64,000 nucleotides of DNA from Coriobacteriaceae bacterium AM100-PB1-1D-6A (lineage in GTDB: Bacteria > Actinomycetota > Coriobacteriia > Coriobacteriales > Coriobacteriaceae): NCBI GenBank assembly GCA_027660625.1, contig JAQDNC010000001.1:310001-374000 (forward strand), in the 5' to 3' direction. Within the stretch, counting starts at the first letter, position 1, and each line of letters opens with the position of its first letter. The notes beneath the pieces are model-generated. The model had not been told where the DNA came from. It saw only the letters and a program-made list of their open reading frames with translations, and did not search any database. Position numbers and translations under genes: made by a program. Below are positions 52,587-62,081 of the stretch, one piece after another.

Positions 52587-53177
52587 ATGACCTGGGCGAG
52601 GTGACCGGGACGGGCGGCGAGGTGTTCGGGAACATCGTGGAGGAGCGCTTGGGCGATGCGCGGATTCGAAAGGACGCGCAATGGCGTGGACTGGGGGTGG
52701 TTCCCCGACCCGTGGCGCTTCGTGAGGTGCGGCTGGGAGCCGGGTGCCCGGCGGCTGATCCTCTTCCAAGAGCTCTCCGCCAACCGCAAGACGCCCGCCG
52801 AGACGGGCTAGATGATGGTGGGCGCATTGGCCTTCTCCGATAAGACGGGTGAGGAGCCGTACCTTCACAACGAGTTGATATGGTGCGACGACACGCCGGA
52901 CGGGAAGCAGCCGATGGCGGTGTACCAGCGGGAGTACGGGCTTCAGGCGCGACCGGCGAGAAAGTCGCGGATGCGGAAGCTGAGCTACGAGTGACTGGCG
53001 GGGCTCCGGGAGATCGTGATAGACCTGGTGAGGTGCCCGCTCGCCTACGAGGAGTTCACCCTGAAGGAGTACATGAGGGAGCGCGACGGCAGCTGGATCG
53101 ACGAGATACCCGACGGCAACGACCACTGCATCGACGCGGTGAGGTGCGCCGTGATGGACGACGTGCTCAGGGGGTGA
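52587..53177 (+). pseudogene. Decayed phage terminase large subunit (C-terminal part)
   Basis: Pieces of the terminase nuclease half can be read in two frames: GEVTGTGGEVFGNIVEERLG (52594 onwards), then after a frameshift near 52655 GVDWGWFPDPWRFVRCGW. In-frame stops interrupt at 52809 and 52993. The end reads LREIVIDLVRCPLAYEEFTL and PDGNDHCIDAVRCAVMDDVL. The order matches phage terminases, so this is a prophage remnant. The N-terminal ATPase half is absent. Confidence 0.75.
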
Positions 53178-53344
53178 TGGCCGTGGGTTTCTCAACATTC
53201 GCCTTCAACGGAGCCCTGCTTGGCGTGGGATGCCGTGGGCTTCTCGACCTTCTCAACATGTACTCCGAAAGATTGGAAACGGAGGGGCCTATGCAGCAGT
53301 GGGGATGGGCTGCTCGGCGGCTTTTCTTCACCTTCAAATGCTAA
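53177..53344 (+). CDS. Small phage-remnant ORF (55 residues)
   Basis: ATG overlaps the terminase stop (TGATG). The product starts MAVGFSTFAFNGALLGVGCR and ends RLFFTFKC; nothing recognised. Lying between terminase and portal remnants, it may be a leftover of a small phage gene. Coding status doubtful. Confidence 0.3.
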   Translation: MAVGFSTFAFNGALLGVGCRGLLDLLNMYSERLETEGPMQQWGWAARRLFFTFKC

Positions 53345-53363
53345 ACGACCATAGGAGGCTTAC

Positions 53364-54774
53364 ATGAGCGTGGATGACGCGCGGGAGCATTGGGTGCCGG
53401 GACACGTGAGGAATTACTTGGAGGGGCATGGCTTCCGGCTTCCTTTGGAGGACATGGAACCGTACATCGCCGAATGGGACGGCTGGATGAGGGCGGTGGG
53501 CTCGTTCTACGACTATCGAGACACCGATGCCTTTGGGCGGGTGTACGAGGTGCACCGGCGCTCGATGATGCCTGCCATGCGGGTGTGCCGGGAGTTGGGC
53601 TCTCTCCTCCTTGACGAAAAGGCGCAGGTGGTTTGCGACGACCAGCGAGCGACCGAGTTTCTCGACAGATGCTTTGCCGGATGCGGCTTCACGAGCAGAG
53701 CCCAGGAGGCGGTGATGCGAGCGTTCGGGCTCGGAACGGGCGCGTTCAGCGTGTGACTCGACCTTGAACGCAAGGTTGCGAAGGTTCGACACTACGACGC
53801 GCGCATGGTGGTTCGTCTCCATGGGATGCTGCGGGCGTGACGGAGTGCGCGTTCGTGACGAGGGGGTATCCGCAGGGTGCTGCAGTTGACCAGCTCCAGA
53901 TGCACCTCTTGGGTGACGACGGGTCTTATCGCATAGAGACGGTTTGCTTTGACCATGAGGGAAGGACGCTCGACGTCCCGGAGGGTGGCCGGCCTTGCTG
54001 ACACGGGGTCTGTCTTCCCGACCTTCGGAATCGTAAAGCCTGCCGTGCCGAATACCCGAGTGGACTGTTCGCCTTGCGGCCAAAGCGTGTTCGCGGACGC
54101 CGTGGACGCCATTCAGTCGGTGGGCCCGCCTTCGATGCCCTTATCAACGAGATCGACGCAGGCAAGATACGCGTCTTCCTCTCCGACGTCATGTTCGACC
54201 AAGGGAAGGGCTCCGACGGCGGGCGCGTGCCGATTCCCTTTGGACGGGGCGACTGCACCGTCTTCCGCAAGGTGATGAGCACCGAGGACACGATCCAAGA
54301 GTTCGATTCGGCGCTCAGGACCGACTCACAGGCTCAGGCTCTGCGATTGGCCCTCCAAGTGCTGGGCGACCTCTGCGGGTTCGGCATCAGCTACTTCGAC
54401 TTCGACAACTCGGGCTATGTGAAGACCGCGACCGAGGTCTCGTCCGACAACTCGGCCCTCATGCGCAACGTGCGCAAGCACGAGAACGCGCTGCAGGGCG
54501 CGATCGTCAACACGAGCCGGGCACTTCTGGCCTGTTCCCGTGCGCTCGGCGAAGACATTCCGGACGAAGGCTGCGTGCAGGTGCAGTTTGATGACTCGAT
54601 TGTGCAGGACACCGAGGCCGAGAAGCGCCAGGACATGGCCGAGATCGCGGCGGGGCTCATGGGTGCCTGGGAGTACCGGATGCGTTGGTATGGGGAGGAC
54701 AAGGAGACGGCGAAGTTGCGCGCGGGTGGCGTGCCTTACCCGGCCTCGTCCTCCTTGGGCCAGACTTGCTTGTA
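53364..54774 (+). pseudogene. Decayed phage portal protein
   Basis: The fragment from ATG 53364 (AGGAGG upstream) runs 130 residues to a stop at 53756. Homologous-looking sequence continues in other frames: LQMHLLGDDGSYRIETVCFD (frame of 53837), DTGSVFPTFGIVKPAVPNTR (frame of 53949), and DALINEIDAGKIRVFLSDVM to MRWYGEDKETAKL (frame of 54074). At least three frameshifts and one stop break an SPP1-gp6-like portal gene. It follows the terminase remnant in normal phage order. Confidence 0.75.
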
Positions 54775-55338
54775 GCGTTTCCACGCCTTGACGGGCGGCT
54801 GCCTGCGCTCCGGGTCGTACGGCGAGTAGAAGACGAGGTAGTCGTCGTAGAGGCTCGCGTACCACCAGTCGCGGAAGCGCCCGTTCTCGTGGTTGAAGAC
54901 CTCGTGCTGCATGATCTCGAACGAGAGGGGTGGCAGGTTCTCGTGCGCGACGTCTTCGTTCCAGAAGGCGTACTCGGGGGCTCCCTTGTGCTCATGGGCG
55001 TAGGTGAAGTGGCTATCGACCTCGTTGAATAGAAGATTGTTGTAGATGATGCCGTCCGCGTGTGCCATCTCCGCGAGATCTTCGGGCGGGGCGTCGGTCG
55101 CTATGCGGCGCATGCAGCGCGTCACCGGGTCGTTCCAACCGTCGAACACCATCATGCGGTCGCATATGTCGCACTTCCACATGTTGGTGCTCGCGCCGGG
55201 CGTGGACTCGAACGAGAAGAAGGTCGTGTCGCTGTGGTGCTGATTGAGGCTGGAGGAGGAAATGAACCCGTTTTCCATCTCGTCGCCGTTGCAGCAGTTC
55301 GAGATGCTGTTGCCGCAGGGGCATGCAAGGTAGGCCAC
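54736..55338 (-). CDS. Zinc-ribbon protein of unknown function
   Basis: 200 residues: an N-terminal cluster ACPCGNSISNCC, then WKCDICDRMMVFDGWNDP, giving a likely zinc site, and a C-terminal half rich in Trp/Tyr/Phe (FRDWWYASLYDDYLVFYSPY). No family recognised. Its 3' end overlaps the end of the portal remnant on the other strand by about 40 bases, so it may have come with, or inserted into, the phage region. Confidence 0.6.
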   Translation of the reverse strand: MAYLACPCGNSISNCCNGDEMENGFISSSSLNQHHSDTTFFSFESTPGASTNMWKCDICDRMMVFDGWNDPVTRCMRRIATDAPPEDLAEMAHADGIIYNNLLFNEVDSHFTYAHEHKGAPEYAFWNEDVAHENLPPLSFEIMQHEVFNHENGRFRDWWYASLYDDYLVFYSPYDPERRQPPVKAWKRYKQVWPKEDEAG

Positions 55339-55846
55339 GTAGCTTCTCCGTTCCAGTAGCGATGTGGCTAGTCTAGCCGATTCCAGCGGCGTTTCGGGGT
55401 GGAATGCCGGTCGGGGCAGCTTGCGGGCGCGTAGCGGCTTGCGTGGGGCCGTCTGCAGGTGGATTGGCTGTGCTTGGCATGCGGCGCATGAGGGAGCATT
55501 GCCGCGAAGGCGTGAGGGTCGCTGATAGTCGCACAGGGCGCGTTTGGGTCACGGGTAGCGTGGGGCCGCTGCCATGGGCGCGACCGGGCCGGCGGAGGCG
55601 TCTGGAGCGCACGCGGCCACGACGCGGACGAACCCTCGACGAGCAGCGTCGAGCCTGGCCGGCCTCCGGCCGCGGGGCGGCTGAAAAGGTTAAACGCTGG
55701 CGAGGATGGGACGGAATTGCAGGAGCGGCGTTGGCTTTTCGCTCTGGCGAGTCTCTAGTAGTCACCCTTCTAATCGGCTTCGGACTCACTTGGGTGTTCC
55801 GGCTGTCCGGGCTGGGTAGTAAAATACACCGGTGGATTGGAGCAGG
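55339..55846. other. Gap upstream of the restriction operon
   Basis: An open frame 55404-55850 ends in ATGA overlap with the methyltransferase start and has a hydrophobic stretch VVTLLIGFGLTWVF near its end, but most of it is Arg/Gly-rich shadow-like sequence. Otherwise nothing is seen. TAAAAT at 55820 could be a -10 box. Confidence 0.35.
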
Positions 55847-56872
55847 ATGACGATACGGTACATTGGTTCAAAAGCTCGCCTAGCTGAGGCGATTCTCGAT
55901 ATTGTTGGGTCGCCTAGCGGCTATTCAGGCCGTTTTGTCGACGGTTTCTGTGGCACCGGCGTCGTTGCGCGCACCGCTGCCCTTCGCGGTTGGAACGTTG
56001 ATTGCAACGATACGCTGCTTTCAGCCGCTATGATTACTGAGGCCTCACTTCTTTGCGGTTCTGAGCTTAATTTCAAGGAGCTCGGTTCGTATGAGTCGGC
56101 TATCGAAAGACTCAACGCCTGTGCTCCGAGCGACGGCTATATCTGGCGAACCTACAGTCCTGCTTCCGCTGCCTTTTGTCCGCACGAGAGAAGGTACTTT
56201 ACGGAACACAATGCCCGCCGAATTGATGGCGCCCGTAATCTCATTGCCGAATGGCGGGATTCCGGCGTCATTGGGGGTGTTGAGGAGACGCTCCTCGTTG
56301 CTGATGTCATTGAGGCTTCGAACTCCATTGCCAATATTGCTGGTACATATGGATGCTTCTTAAAGAGGTGGACTCAACAGTCGTATGGCGCTTTTTCGGT
56401 AAGGCCGCGCGAGCTTCTATCCTCTTCGATAGGGCATCGGGTTCAGGTTGGTGACGTGTTTTCACTTAAAGTATCTCCCGGCGATACGGTCTACCTCGAC
56501 CCTCCCTACACTAAGCGACAGTACGCCTCCTACTATCACATTCCCGAAACCATCGCGTATCATGATGAGCCGAAGGTTGAGGGCGTTGCCGGCCTTCGCC
56601 CGTGGAAACACATGGCATCGCCTTTCTGCTACAAGACGAAGGCTCTCAGGGCGCTTTGTGACTGCGTAGGCGGGCTGGACTCACGCCGTATCTTCCTCTC
56701 GTACAGCTCGCAGGGGCATGTGGCGCTCGATGATTTGCTTGATGGCCTGTCGGAGCTCGGCAAAGTTGATGTTTATGAGCTTGGCGAGATTGGGAGGTAT
56801 AGGCCCAACAAGACCGCCGCTGAAACTGGAGCGGTGGTCGCTGAATATCTGATTGAGATTGATAAGGATTAA
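55847..56872 (+). CDS. D12-class (Dam-like) adenine-N6 DNA methyltransferase
   Basis: 341 residues. YIGSK near the start, SAM-binding DGFCGTGVVA at about residue 32, and catalytic DPPYTKRQYASYYH at about residue 218 identify the D12 alpha-class N6-adenine methyltransferases. It heads a five-gene run with gaps of 1-13 bases, so it should protect host DNA from the restriction subunits encoded downstream. Start ATG 55847 follows GGAGCAGG. Confidence 0.9.
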   Translation: MTIRYIGSKARLAEAILDIVGSPSGYSGRFVDGFCGTGVVARTAALRGWNVDCNDTLLSAAMITEASLLCGSELNFKELGSYESAIERLNACAPSDGYIWRTYSPASAAFCPHERRYFTEHNARRIDGARNLIAEWRDSGVIGGVEETLLVADVIEASNSIANIAGTYGCFLKRWTQQSYGAFSVRPRELLSSSIGHRVQVGDVFSLKVSPGDTVYLDPPYTKRQYASYYHIPETIAYHDEPKVEGVAGLRPWKHMASPFCYKTKALRALCDCVGGLDSRRIFLSYSSQGHVALDDLLDGLSELGKVDVYELGEIGRYRPNKTAAETGAVVAEYLIEIDKD

Positions 56873-56885
56873 AGGGACTTAGGCT

Positions 56886-59057
56886 GTGGCGCATCCGGAC
56901 ACGACAGAGAAAAAGCGATTGCTCGCCGCCAGTGCCGTCATTGCTGACGCTACCTCTGGACTCAACAACTATGCCGAGGCAAAACTTACGCTTCTTGAGT
57001 ACGTATCCTGCAGTTATTCCGGAATCAGCATCACAGACTACTTCCGCGTTACGGGCTATACCCCTGCGTTCGAGCCTGCGAATGAAACTGTATCCAAACT
57101 GCGCGTTGAGATCGACGCATGTGGCATAGCCTACCCTGTGGCGCTTTCTGCCCTTGCGCGAATTGATCTAGACGAGCTGGAGACGAAGAAAAAAGGCTCC
57201 GTCTATACCGACTTTAGGCTTGCGGCTTATCTCGCTCAAGCCGTCATGCCAGGATATTCTGGCGGCGCCATACTTGACCCCTCCTGTGGTTCCTCAATCC
57301 TTCTCGCGGCCTGCGCTGATTATCTGCGCCAAGCCGGTGCGGATGCGTCGAGCTTTGTTTCCTCGTCCTTGTTTGGCGTAGATCTGGAACCGCTTGCTAT
57401 TAGGGGCTCGATTCTCGCGCTGGCCTCCTTGCTGTGCGACTCGGCCTGCCTTTCCGTCCTGATCTCTCACTTTGTATGCGCCGACAGCCTTGAACGGGGA
57501 GCGGGCTTACTCGCGGCATTCGGGGTAAAGGGCTTCGCGCTCGTAGTGGGCAACCCCCCATGGGAACGCGTGAGGCCTTCGAGAAGTGAATTTGCTCGAG
57601 CTCAGGGCGTCGACGCTCGCTATGGCGAGTCTATAGAGAAAATGCCCGAAGGTTATGAGGGGCACCGCGATGAAAGCCGCGCCAAATCACGGTCCATCGC
57701 CAATGCGTATGGCCTCAAGGGTGGCATAGATTTGTATCAAGCATTCCTAGCTCTAAGCGTTGAGCTTTGCAGCCGAGGGGGAACCATTGCGCTCTACCTC
57801 CCTGCAGGCCTGATTCGCTCCAAGGGGCTTGCTGATGCTCGTGAAATGATTGCCGACAGCTTCGGCAGGGTTGGTATTTCCATCTTCATGAACCGCGCCA
57901 AATTCTTTTCCATCGACTCACGCTTCAAGTTCGTTTTGGCGGTGCTCGCTGGAAACGACGAAGGCAATTCACGCCGCAGCATTGAATATCTCTATTGCGA
58001 CGCAGATGATGTGGGCGTGGGTACTGTCTCTACTCTTGAGTTGGGACGAGACTTCTTTTGCGATTCGTCTCGGGAGCTTGGTGCTCCCGAGGTGAGAACG
58101 GCCGAAGAAGCCGCGTTGCTTCGACGAGCCTGGGGGCAAAGCGATCGCATGGCCGAACATGAGCTATTCTCCAGCGTTGCTCCCGTGAGAGAGCTCGATA
58201 TGACTTTGGACCGCTCTCTTTTTCAAAAGAAGGCTGAACCGGGTAGCGGGCTCATGCCGCTCATCGAGGGGCGCATGGTCTCGCCCTACCGTTGTGGGTG
58301 CAAGCAATACGTTTCTGGAGAAGGCAGGTCGGCCAAGTGGAAGGTCGTCCCTCCCGGAAGCAGCAGGATTAAGCCTCAGTTTTATGTCTCTAAAGACGAT
58401 ACGAGTTCGTCTCTACGCGAGAGGACAAGTAAAGCTCGCGTCGGGTATTGCGACATAGCCGGACAAACCAACGAACGCGCAATGCAGGCTGCTCTTATTC
58501 CAGCTGAATGCGTCTGCGGGAACAAGGTGCCGACACTTCTCTTTAACGACATGGATGTTGCTTTCCTCTGGCTAGGGATAGCCAACTCTTTTGTTTTTGA
58601 TTGGCTGGTCAGACGATACATCACTACGACCATAAACTTCTTCATCTTAGAGAACCTTCCGTTTCCACGCATTGACCTGAAGGACACTACGGGCTCTCAG
58701 ATTGTTGACGCCGTTAGAGAGCTGATCGAGCTAAAAGACGGCGATGCCGGGTGGAGCAATGAAGAGAACTGGCAGTGCGCGTGCCTGCGAGGCGAGATAG
58801 ATGCTCTTGTTTTGCGCGCATACGGACTTGGTCCCAGCGACTTCGAACTCATCGTTAATGATTTCCCCCTTGTCGATCGAGTTAACGCTGCTTTCTCTCG
58901 AGGTCATAGACCTACCTTTGATTTGATCAGACACTACTTAAGCGGCGAATGCGAATACTTGGAACGCGCACGAGAGGCGTGGGCACATGGGGCTCTGCCC
59001 TATGTGCCCAACGAGCATTTGCGTCAGTTGACAAGGGCGGAAGGTAAGGAGGTTTGA
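56886..59057 (+). CDS. Eco57I-type N6-adenine DNA methyltransferase
   Basis: 723 residues. SAM motif LDPSCGSSILLAACADYL at about residue 131 and catalytic VVGNPPWERV at about 222 mark a gamma-class N6-adenine methyltransferase of the Eco57I family. The following 400 residues would hold target recognition. No PD-(D/E)XK nuclease site was spotted, so cleavage probably belongs to the McrBC-like pair. Start GTG 56886 has AAAGGGA upstream. It is 13 bases downstream of the D12 enzyme and two bases before the next gene. Confidence 0.88.
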   Translation: MAHPDTTEKKRLLAASAVIADATSGLNNYAEAKLTLLEYVSCSYSGISITDYFRVTGYTPAFEPANETVSKLRVEIDACGIAYPVALSALARIDLDELETKKKGSVYTDFRLAAYLAQAVMPGYSGGAILDPSCGSSILLAACADYLRQAGADASSFVSSSLFGVDLEPLAIRGSILALASLLCDSACLSVLISHFVCADSLERGAGLLAAFGVKGFALVVGNPPWERVRPSRSEFARAQGVDARYGESIEKMPEGYEGHRDESRAKSRSIANAYGLKGGIDLYQAFLALSVELCSRGGTIALYLPAGLIRSKGLADAREMIADSFGRVGISIFMNRAKFFSIDSRFKFVLAVLAGNDEGNSRRSIEYLYCDADDVGVGTVSTLELGRDFFCDSSRELGAPEVRTAEEAALLRRAWGQSDRMAEHELFSSVAPVRELDMTLDRSLFQKKAEPGSGLMPLIEGRMVSPYRCGCKQYVSGEGRSAKWKVVPPGSSRIKPQFYVSKDDTSSSLRERTSKARVGYCDIAGQTNERAMQAALIPAECVCGNKVPTLLFNDMDVAFLWLGIANSFVFDWLVRRYITTTINFFILENLPFPRIDLKDTTGSQIVDAVRELIELKDGDAGWSNEENWQCACLRGEIDALVLRAYGLGPSDFELIVNDFPLVDRVNAAFSRGHRPTFDLIRHYLSGECEYLERAREAWAHGALPYVPNEHLRQLTRAEGKEV

Positions 59058-59058
59058 T

Positions 59059-59580
59059 GTGAGCGTCGTTGAGGTCTTGTGCCACGAGATGCGCCCTGCG
59101 GATATATTGAAGATTAAAGCAGAGTCCAACAACGCGAATACGGGTGGTGGCGCACGTGACCTGCGCTTCAGATTGGAGTTTGCCCCTTGCCTCGACAGGT
59201 TCTTTCCTGTCGAGATAGTTCACGAGAGGAATACCCCCTACAAAATCGCTGAGTTCGAGCACCTCGGAGCAGACAAGACGCGCACCGTAGAAACCGTTCG
59301 TTACGCGTTTAAGCCGACAAACTCTAGGCCAACAGAAGTTAGGATTGCCCAAATCAATAAGCTTAACTTCTTTCTTGACCTTCCTGATATTGCCGAGGGT
59401 GATGGCATGCTGTTCATGGCTTTCATCCGTAAGTCTAGTGGGCTCTCGCAAGCTCAGTACTTGACTGAGAAGCAGATCAGCCATCCTAGAAGCAATAAGA
59501 TTATCGCTGCGGCAATGTATGAGGCGATAGAAGAGAAGCACGGAAACGATGCCGTTGTGTTTTCAGTTGACTTGGTGTGA
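59059..59580 (+). CDS. Orphan subunit of the restriction operon
   Basis: 173 residues, not recognised. The sequence is soluble and mixed alpha/beta, with NANTGGGARDLRFRLEF, a basic-aromatic middle and LPDIAEGDGMLFMAFIRKSS. GTG 59059 has AAGGAGG six bases upstream and overlaps the preceding stop context (TGATGTG), so it is translationally tied to the methyltransferase gene. By position it could be the DNA-recognition subunit, as in BsuMI-like operons with a third restriction gene; this is inference. Confidence 0.7.
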   Translation: MSVVEVLCHEMRPADILKIKAESNNANTGGGARDLRFRLEFAPCLDRFFPVEIVHERNTPYKIAEFEHLGADKTRTVETVRYAFKPTNSRPTEVRIAQINKLNFFLDLPDIAEGDGMLFMAFIRKSSGLSQAQYLTEKQISHPRSNKIIAAAMYEAIEEKHGNDAVVFSVDLV

Positions 59581-59589
59581 GGTGAGAGA

Positions 59590-60693
59590 ATGCAAGAACA
59601 GCTCATGATGGAAGCCAAAAGGGTTTTGAGGATGCTTGCCGATGACAAGAATGTTCTCTTGACGGGGGCGCCTGCGACCGGCAAGACTACTCTGCTTAAT
59701 ATGGCCGAACATCTCTTCCTTGAGAGAGGAGAGACCACCGTAGACCCCTATGGAGCTGCCGCTTTTCCCATTGCGAGCGCCTCTGACGAGGGTGCTTTCC
59801 CCGGCGGAGGGTGTAGCAACCGCAAGGTATTTAGGACGACATTTCATCAAGGGACTCGGTACAGGGATTTTGTTCGCGGCATCGTCCCCGTCCCAGACGC
59901 GAGCACGGTCAAGTTTGAGGTCTCCAAAGGATTGCTTTGGCAGGCATCAGAGTTTGCAAAGCAGTCTGACTCTGCTGCGCTTCTCATCATTGATGAGATC
60001 AATCGTGGCCCAGCCGTCAGCATTTTCGGGGATATGATTTCAGCTTTCGAGGCCGACAAGCGCTTAGACGACGATGGTGGGATCATCGCTGGGAAGACCG
60101 TCACCGTTCAGATACTCAACGACAAGGCCGAGCTTGAGGACTATCAACTCCCAAGCAGGCTATATATCCTTGCCGCCATGAATCAGGCCGATTCTTCCGT
60201 GGAACCCATGGACGCTGCGTTTATGCGTAGATGGAAGAGGGTCAAGATCTGTCCGAACATCGCCGGACTTTGCCTTTACTTTGGGATTGATGATCCGGGA
60301 GGCGATTTCCCAGATGAACCTGCGAGTGCGGCGGACGTTTACGGACTCGCCGCTCATGCCCTCACCGTCATCAACTATAAAATTCGGTTAGGTCGAGGAG
60401 AGGATTACCAGCTTGGGCAGGGCGTGTTCATGAAGCTTCCCTCAAGCGAGCTGCCTAGAGACGTCGCGGGCGCTCTTCGCTATATTGCCGAGTGCTGGCC
60501 TGTTGTGGACGCCCACATCGAAGAGGTTTTCTTCAACGACAAGGAGGCCATAGCCGAAGTCCTCAATGCGGGTGCGGAGTCTTTCTTCGGGCTTAAGAGC
60601 TCCACCTTTGCGGGAAGGCAAGTCATCACAATCGAAAAAGCCGACATTGATGAGAGCAATGTGTACACAATGATGCTCTCGCTTGTGAGGTAA
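59590..60693 (+). CDS. McrB-like AAA+ GTPase subunit
   Basis: 367 residues. Walker A GAPATGKTT (26-34), Walker B ALLIIDEINRG (about residue 130), and LAAMNQADSSVEPMDAAFMRRWK, the McrB signature (NTxD-like motif followed by Arg finger). McrB proteins form GTP-driven rings that move DNA and activate McrC. There is no N-terminal recognition domain: the AAA+ core starts at once, so target reading must lie elsewhere, for example in the 173-residue neighbour. Confidence 0.88.
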   Translation: MQEQLMMEAKRVLRMLADDKNVLLTGAPATGKTTLLNMAEHLFLERGETTVDPYGAAAFPIASASDEGAFPGGGCSNRKVFRTTFHQGTRYRDFVRGIVPVPDASTVKFEVSKGLLWQASEFAKQSDSAALLIIDEINRGPAVSIFGDMISAFEADKRLDDDGGIIAGKTVTVQILNDKAELEDYQLPSRLYILAAMNQADSSVEPMDAAFMRRWKRVKICPNIAGLCLYFGIDDPGGDFPDEPASAADVYGLAAHALTVINYKIRLGRGEDYQLGQGVFMKLPSSELPRDVAGALRYIAECWPVVDAHIEEVFFNDKEAIAEVLNAGAESFFGLKSSTFAGRQVITIEKADIDESNVYTMMLSLVR

Positions 60694-60696
60694 GCC

Positions 60697-61962
60697 TTGG
60701 CCCGAATTGTTCTGATAGAGGACAAGCCCTACAAGGAGCCGATACCCAGTTTAGCCATTCGGCTGGGCATTGAACCCTATGATCTGATGAGCTGCCTCTC
60801 GGCTGCAGATGCCTATCTCTGCAAACGTCTATCTCTTAATGGCTCGCTTCATATCGAGCGTAACAGGTTCTCGTTTGAGCGGGTTGCCGGGATATTTCCG
60901 GTCTGCGATCAACTTGAGATAGAGGTCGTTCCCAAGTTCATGGACGGGAACGAGGCTTGGCGCGCTGACTTTTTGCTTCTCCTTGCCAGGACGAAGTGGG
61001 GGCTTTTGGCTGAGCGACAGATGATAAGCACGACGCGAAGCAAGGACAGGGGCATTAGCGATGCGCTCGCCATGGTATTTCTCTCGATGTTCGACTCTGT
61101 TTCCCATGTGCCCATACGCACCTATCGCCGCAAGCAGATACGGCAGTTTGAAATTGAGGGCGACCTCTTTGAGGAAAGCGTTGTCCTTCCGGAAAGGGAT
61201 GGATTTCTGCAGGACGTTACGGAGTTCACAAGGCAAAACATCTACGACGCCGTAATTGTTGAAGTGACAAGGCTGCTCATTAATAGCGTGACGGACTTTG
61301 ATTTGAAGTCCAGGTTGATTAGAGTAGCCACTCAACTTGGTGGGCAATCGAGGCTCGACGCCGCCCCGCCACGGAGTGTGCCCTCACGATTCAGGGGCTG
61401 GCAAGATCTGTATAGCCTCTGCATTGATATCCTCGATGGCTATGGCATTGACTACATAAGCCAAGGTGAAATGCTTAGTCCGGGCTTTGTCGTACGCACC
61501 TCGGATGCTTGGGAAGAATTCCTGCGGCAAGCTTTGGTCGCCGGCCTTAAAGATTGCCGTGTCGCCTTCCAAGAGAAGCATCCATTTGCTCGGAGGGATG
61601 CAGCGGTCATGAAGGTCAGGCCGGACTATATCCTGCGGACACCCGATGGCCATGCTTTGTTGGTCGACGCAAAGTACAAATCTCATGACGCGAGTGTCGG
61701 CACGATTTCAAACTCAGATGTCTACGAAGGCCGAGCGTTCATGGAAGCGACTGGGATTCAAAGGCTCGTTCTCTTATATCCGTATGGAAGCCCTGTTGGC
61801 GGCGGGCATTTTGCCGAATTCCAGCATGTTAGGGATGATGGCTGGGATATTTATGGGGTCAGGGTGCATCCGGGACTCATTGCCTCGGGCGGCTTGAGCG
61901 TCTTTGGAGAAGAGATCGGGCAGTTCATGCGGGGTTATTTGAAAGACTCTGTTGCACAGTAG
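60697..61962 (+). CDS. McrC-like PD-(D/E)XK nuclease subunit
   Basis: 421 residues. The N-terminal half is the McrC scaffold (FERVAGIFPVCDQLEIEVVPKF, the long helical DDLSMV-equivalent region), and the C-terminal half carries the nuclease motif VRPDYILRTPDGHALLVDAKYKS (about residues 308-330) with Asp and Asp-X-Lys. It would cleave DNA when driven by the McrB-like ring. TTG 60697, three bases after the preceding stop, is the likely start. Last gene of the operon. Confidence 0.88.
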   Translation: MARIVLIEDKPYKEPIPSLAIRLGIEPYDLMSCLSAADAYLCKRLSLNGSLHIERNRFSFERVAGIFPVCDQLEIEVVPKFMDGNEAWRADFLLLLARTKWGLLAERQMISTTRSKDRGISDALAMVFLSMFDSVSHVPIRTYRRKQIRQFEIEGDLFEESVVLPERDGFLQDVTEFTRQNIYDAVIVEVTRLLINSVTDFDLKSRLIRVATQLGGQSRLDAAPPRSVPSRFRGWQDLYSLCIDILDGYGIDYISQGEMLSPGFVVRTSDAWEEFLRQALVAGLKDCRVAFQEKHPFARRDAAVMKVRPDYILRTPDGHALLVDAKYKSHDASVGTISNSDVYEGRAFMEATGIQRLVLLYPYGSPVGGGHFAEFQHVRDDGWDIYGVRVHPGLIASGGLSVFGEEIGQFMRGYLKDSVAQ

Positions 61963-62013
61963 CCGCTTCAGATACAAGGCCCCCCATTGCTATAGCTTGA
62001 AGTACAACTCAAA

Positions 62014-62051
62014 ATTGACCTCATAAATCAATATTGACCTGAGAGATCAAT
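62014..62051. promoter_or_regulatory. Tandem operator upstream of higBA
   Basis: Two 19-base units, exactly adjacent (62014-62032 and 62033-62051), each ATTGACCT....ATCAAT with inverted ends ATTGA/TCAAT. They precede the toxin start by 30 bases and are a plausible autoregulatory HigA site. Confidence 0.65.
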
Positions 62052-62081
62052 TGCAATATCCTTCTACCAAAGGAGGTGGCG

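Noticed and set aside
52097..52590. Coding sequence upstream of the terminase remnant
   Set aside because: Frames in this GC-rich stretch lack motifs and leaders; only the part from about 52587 matches terminase.
55404..55850. 148-codon ORF before the methyltransferase operon
   Set aside because: Mostly Arg/Gly-rich shadow-like sequence without a ribosome site; only the hydrophobic end is gene-like, which is not enough.
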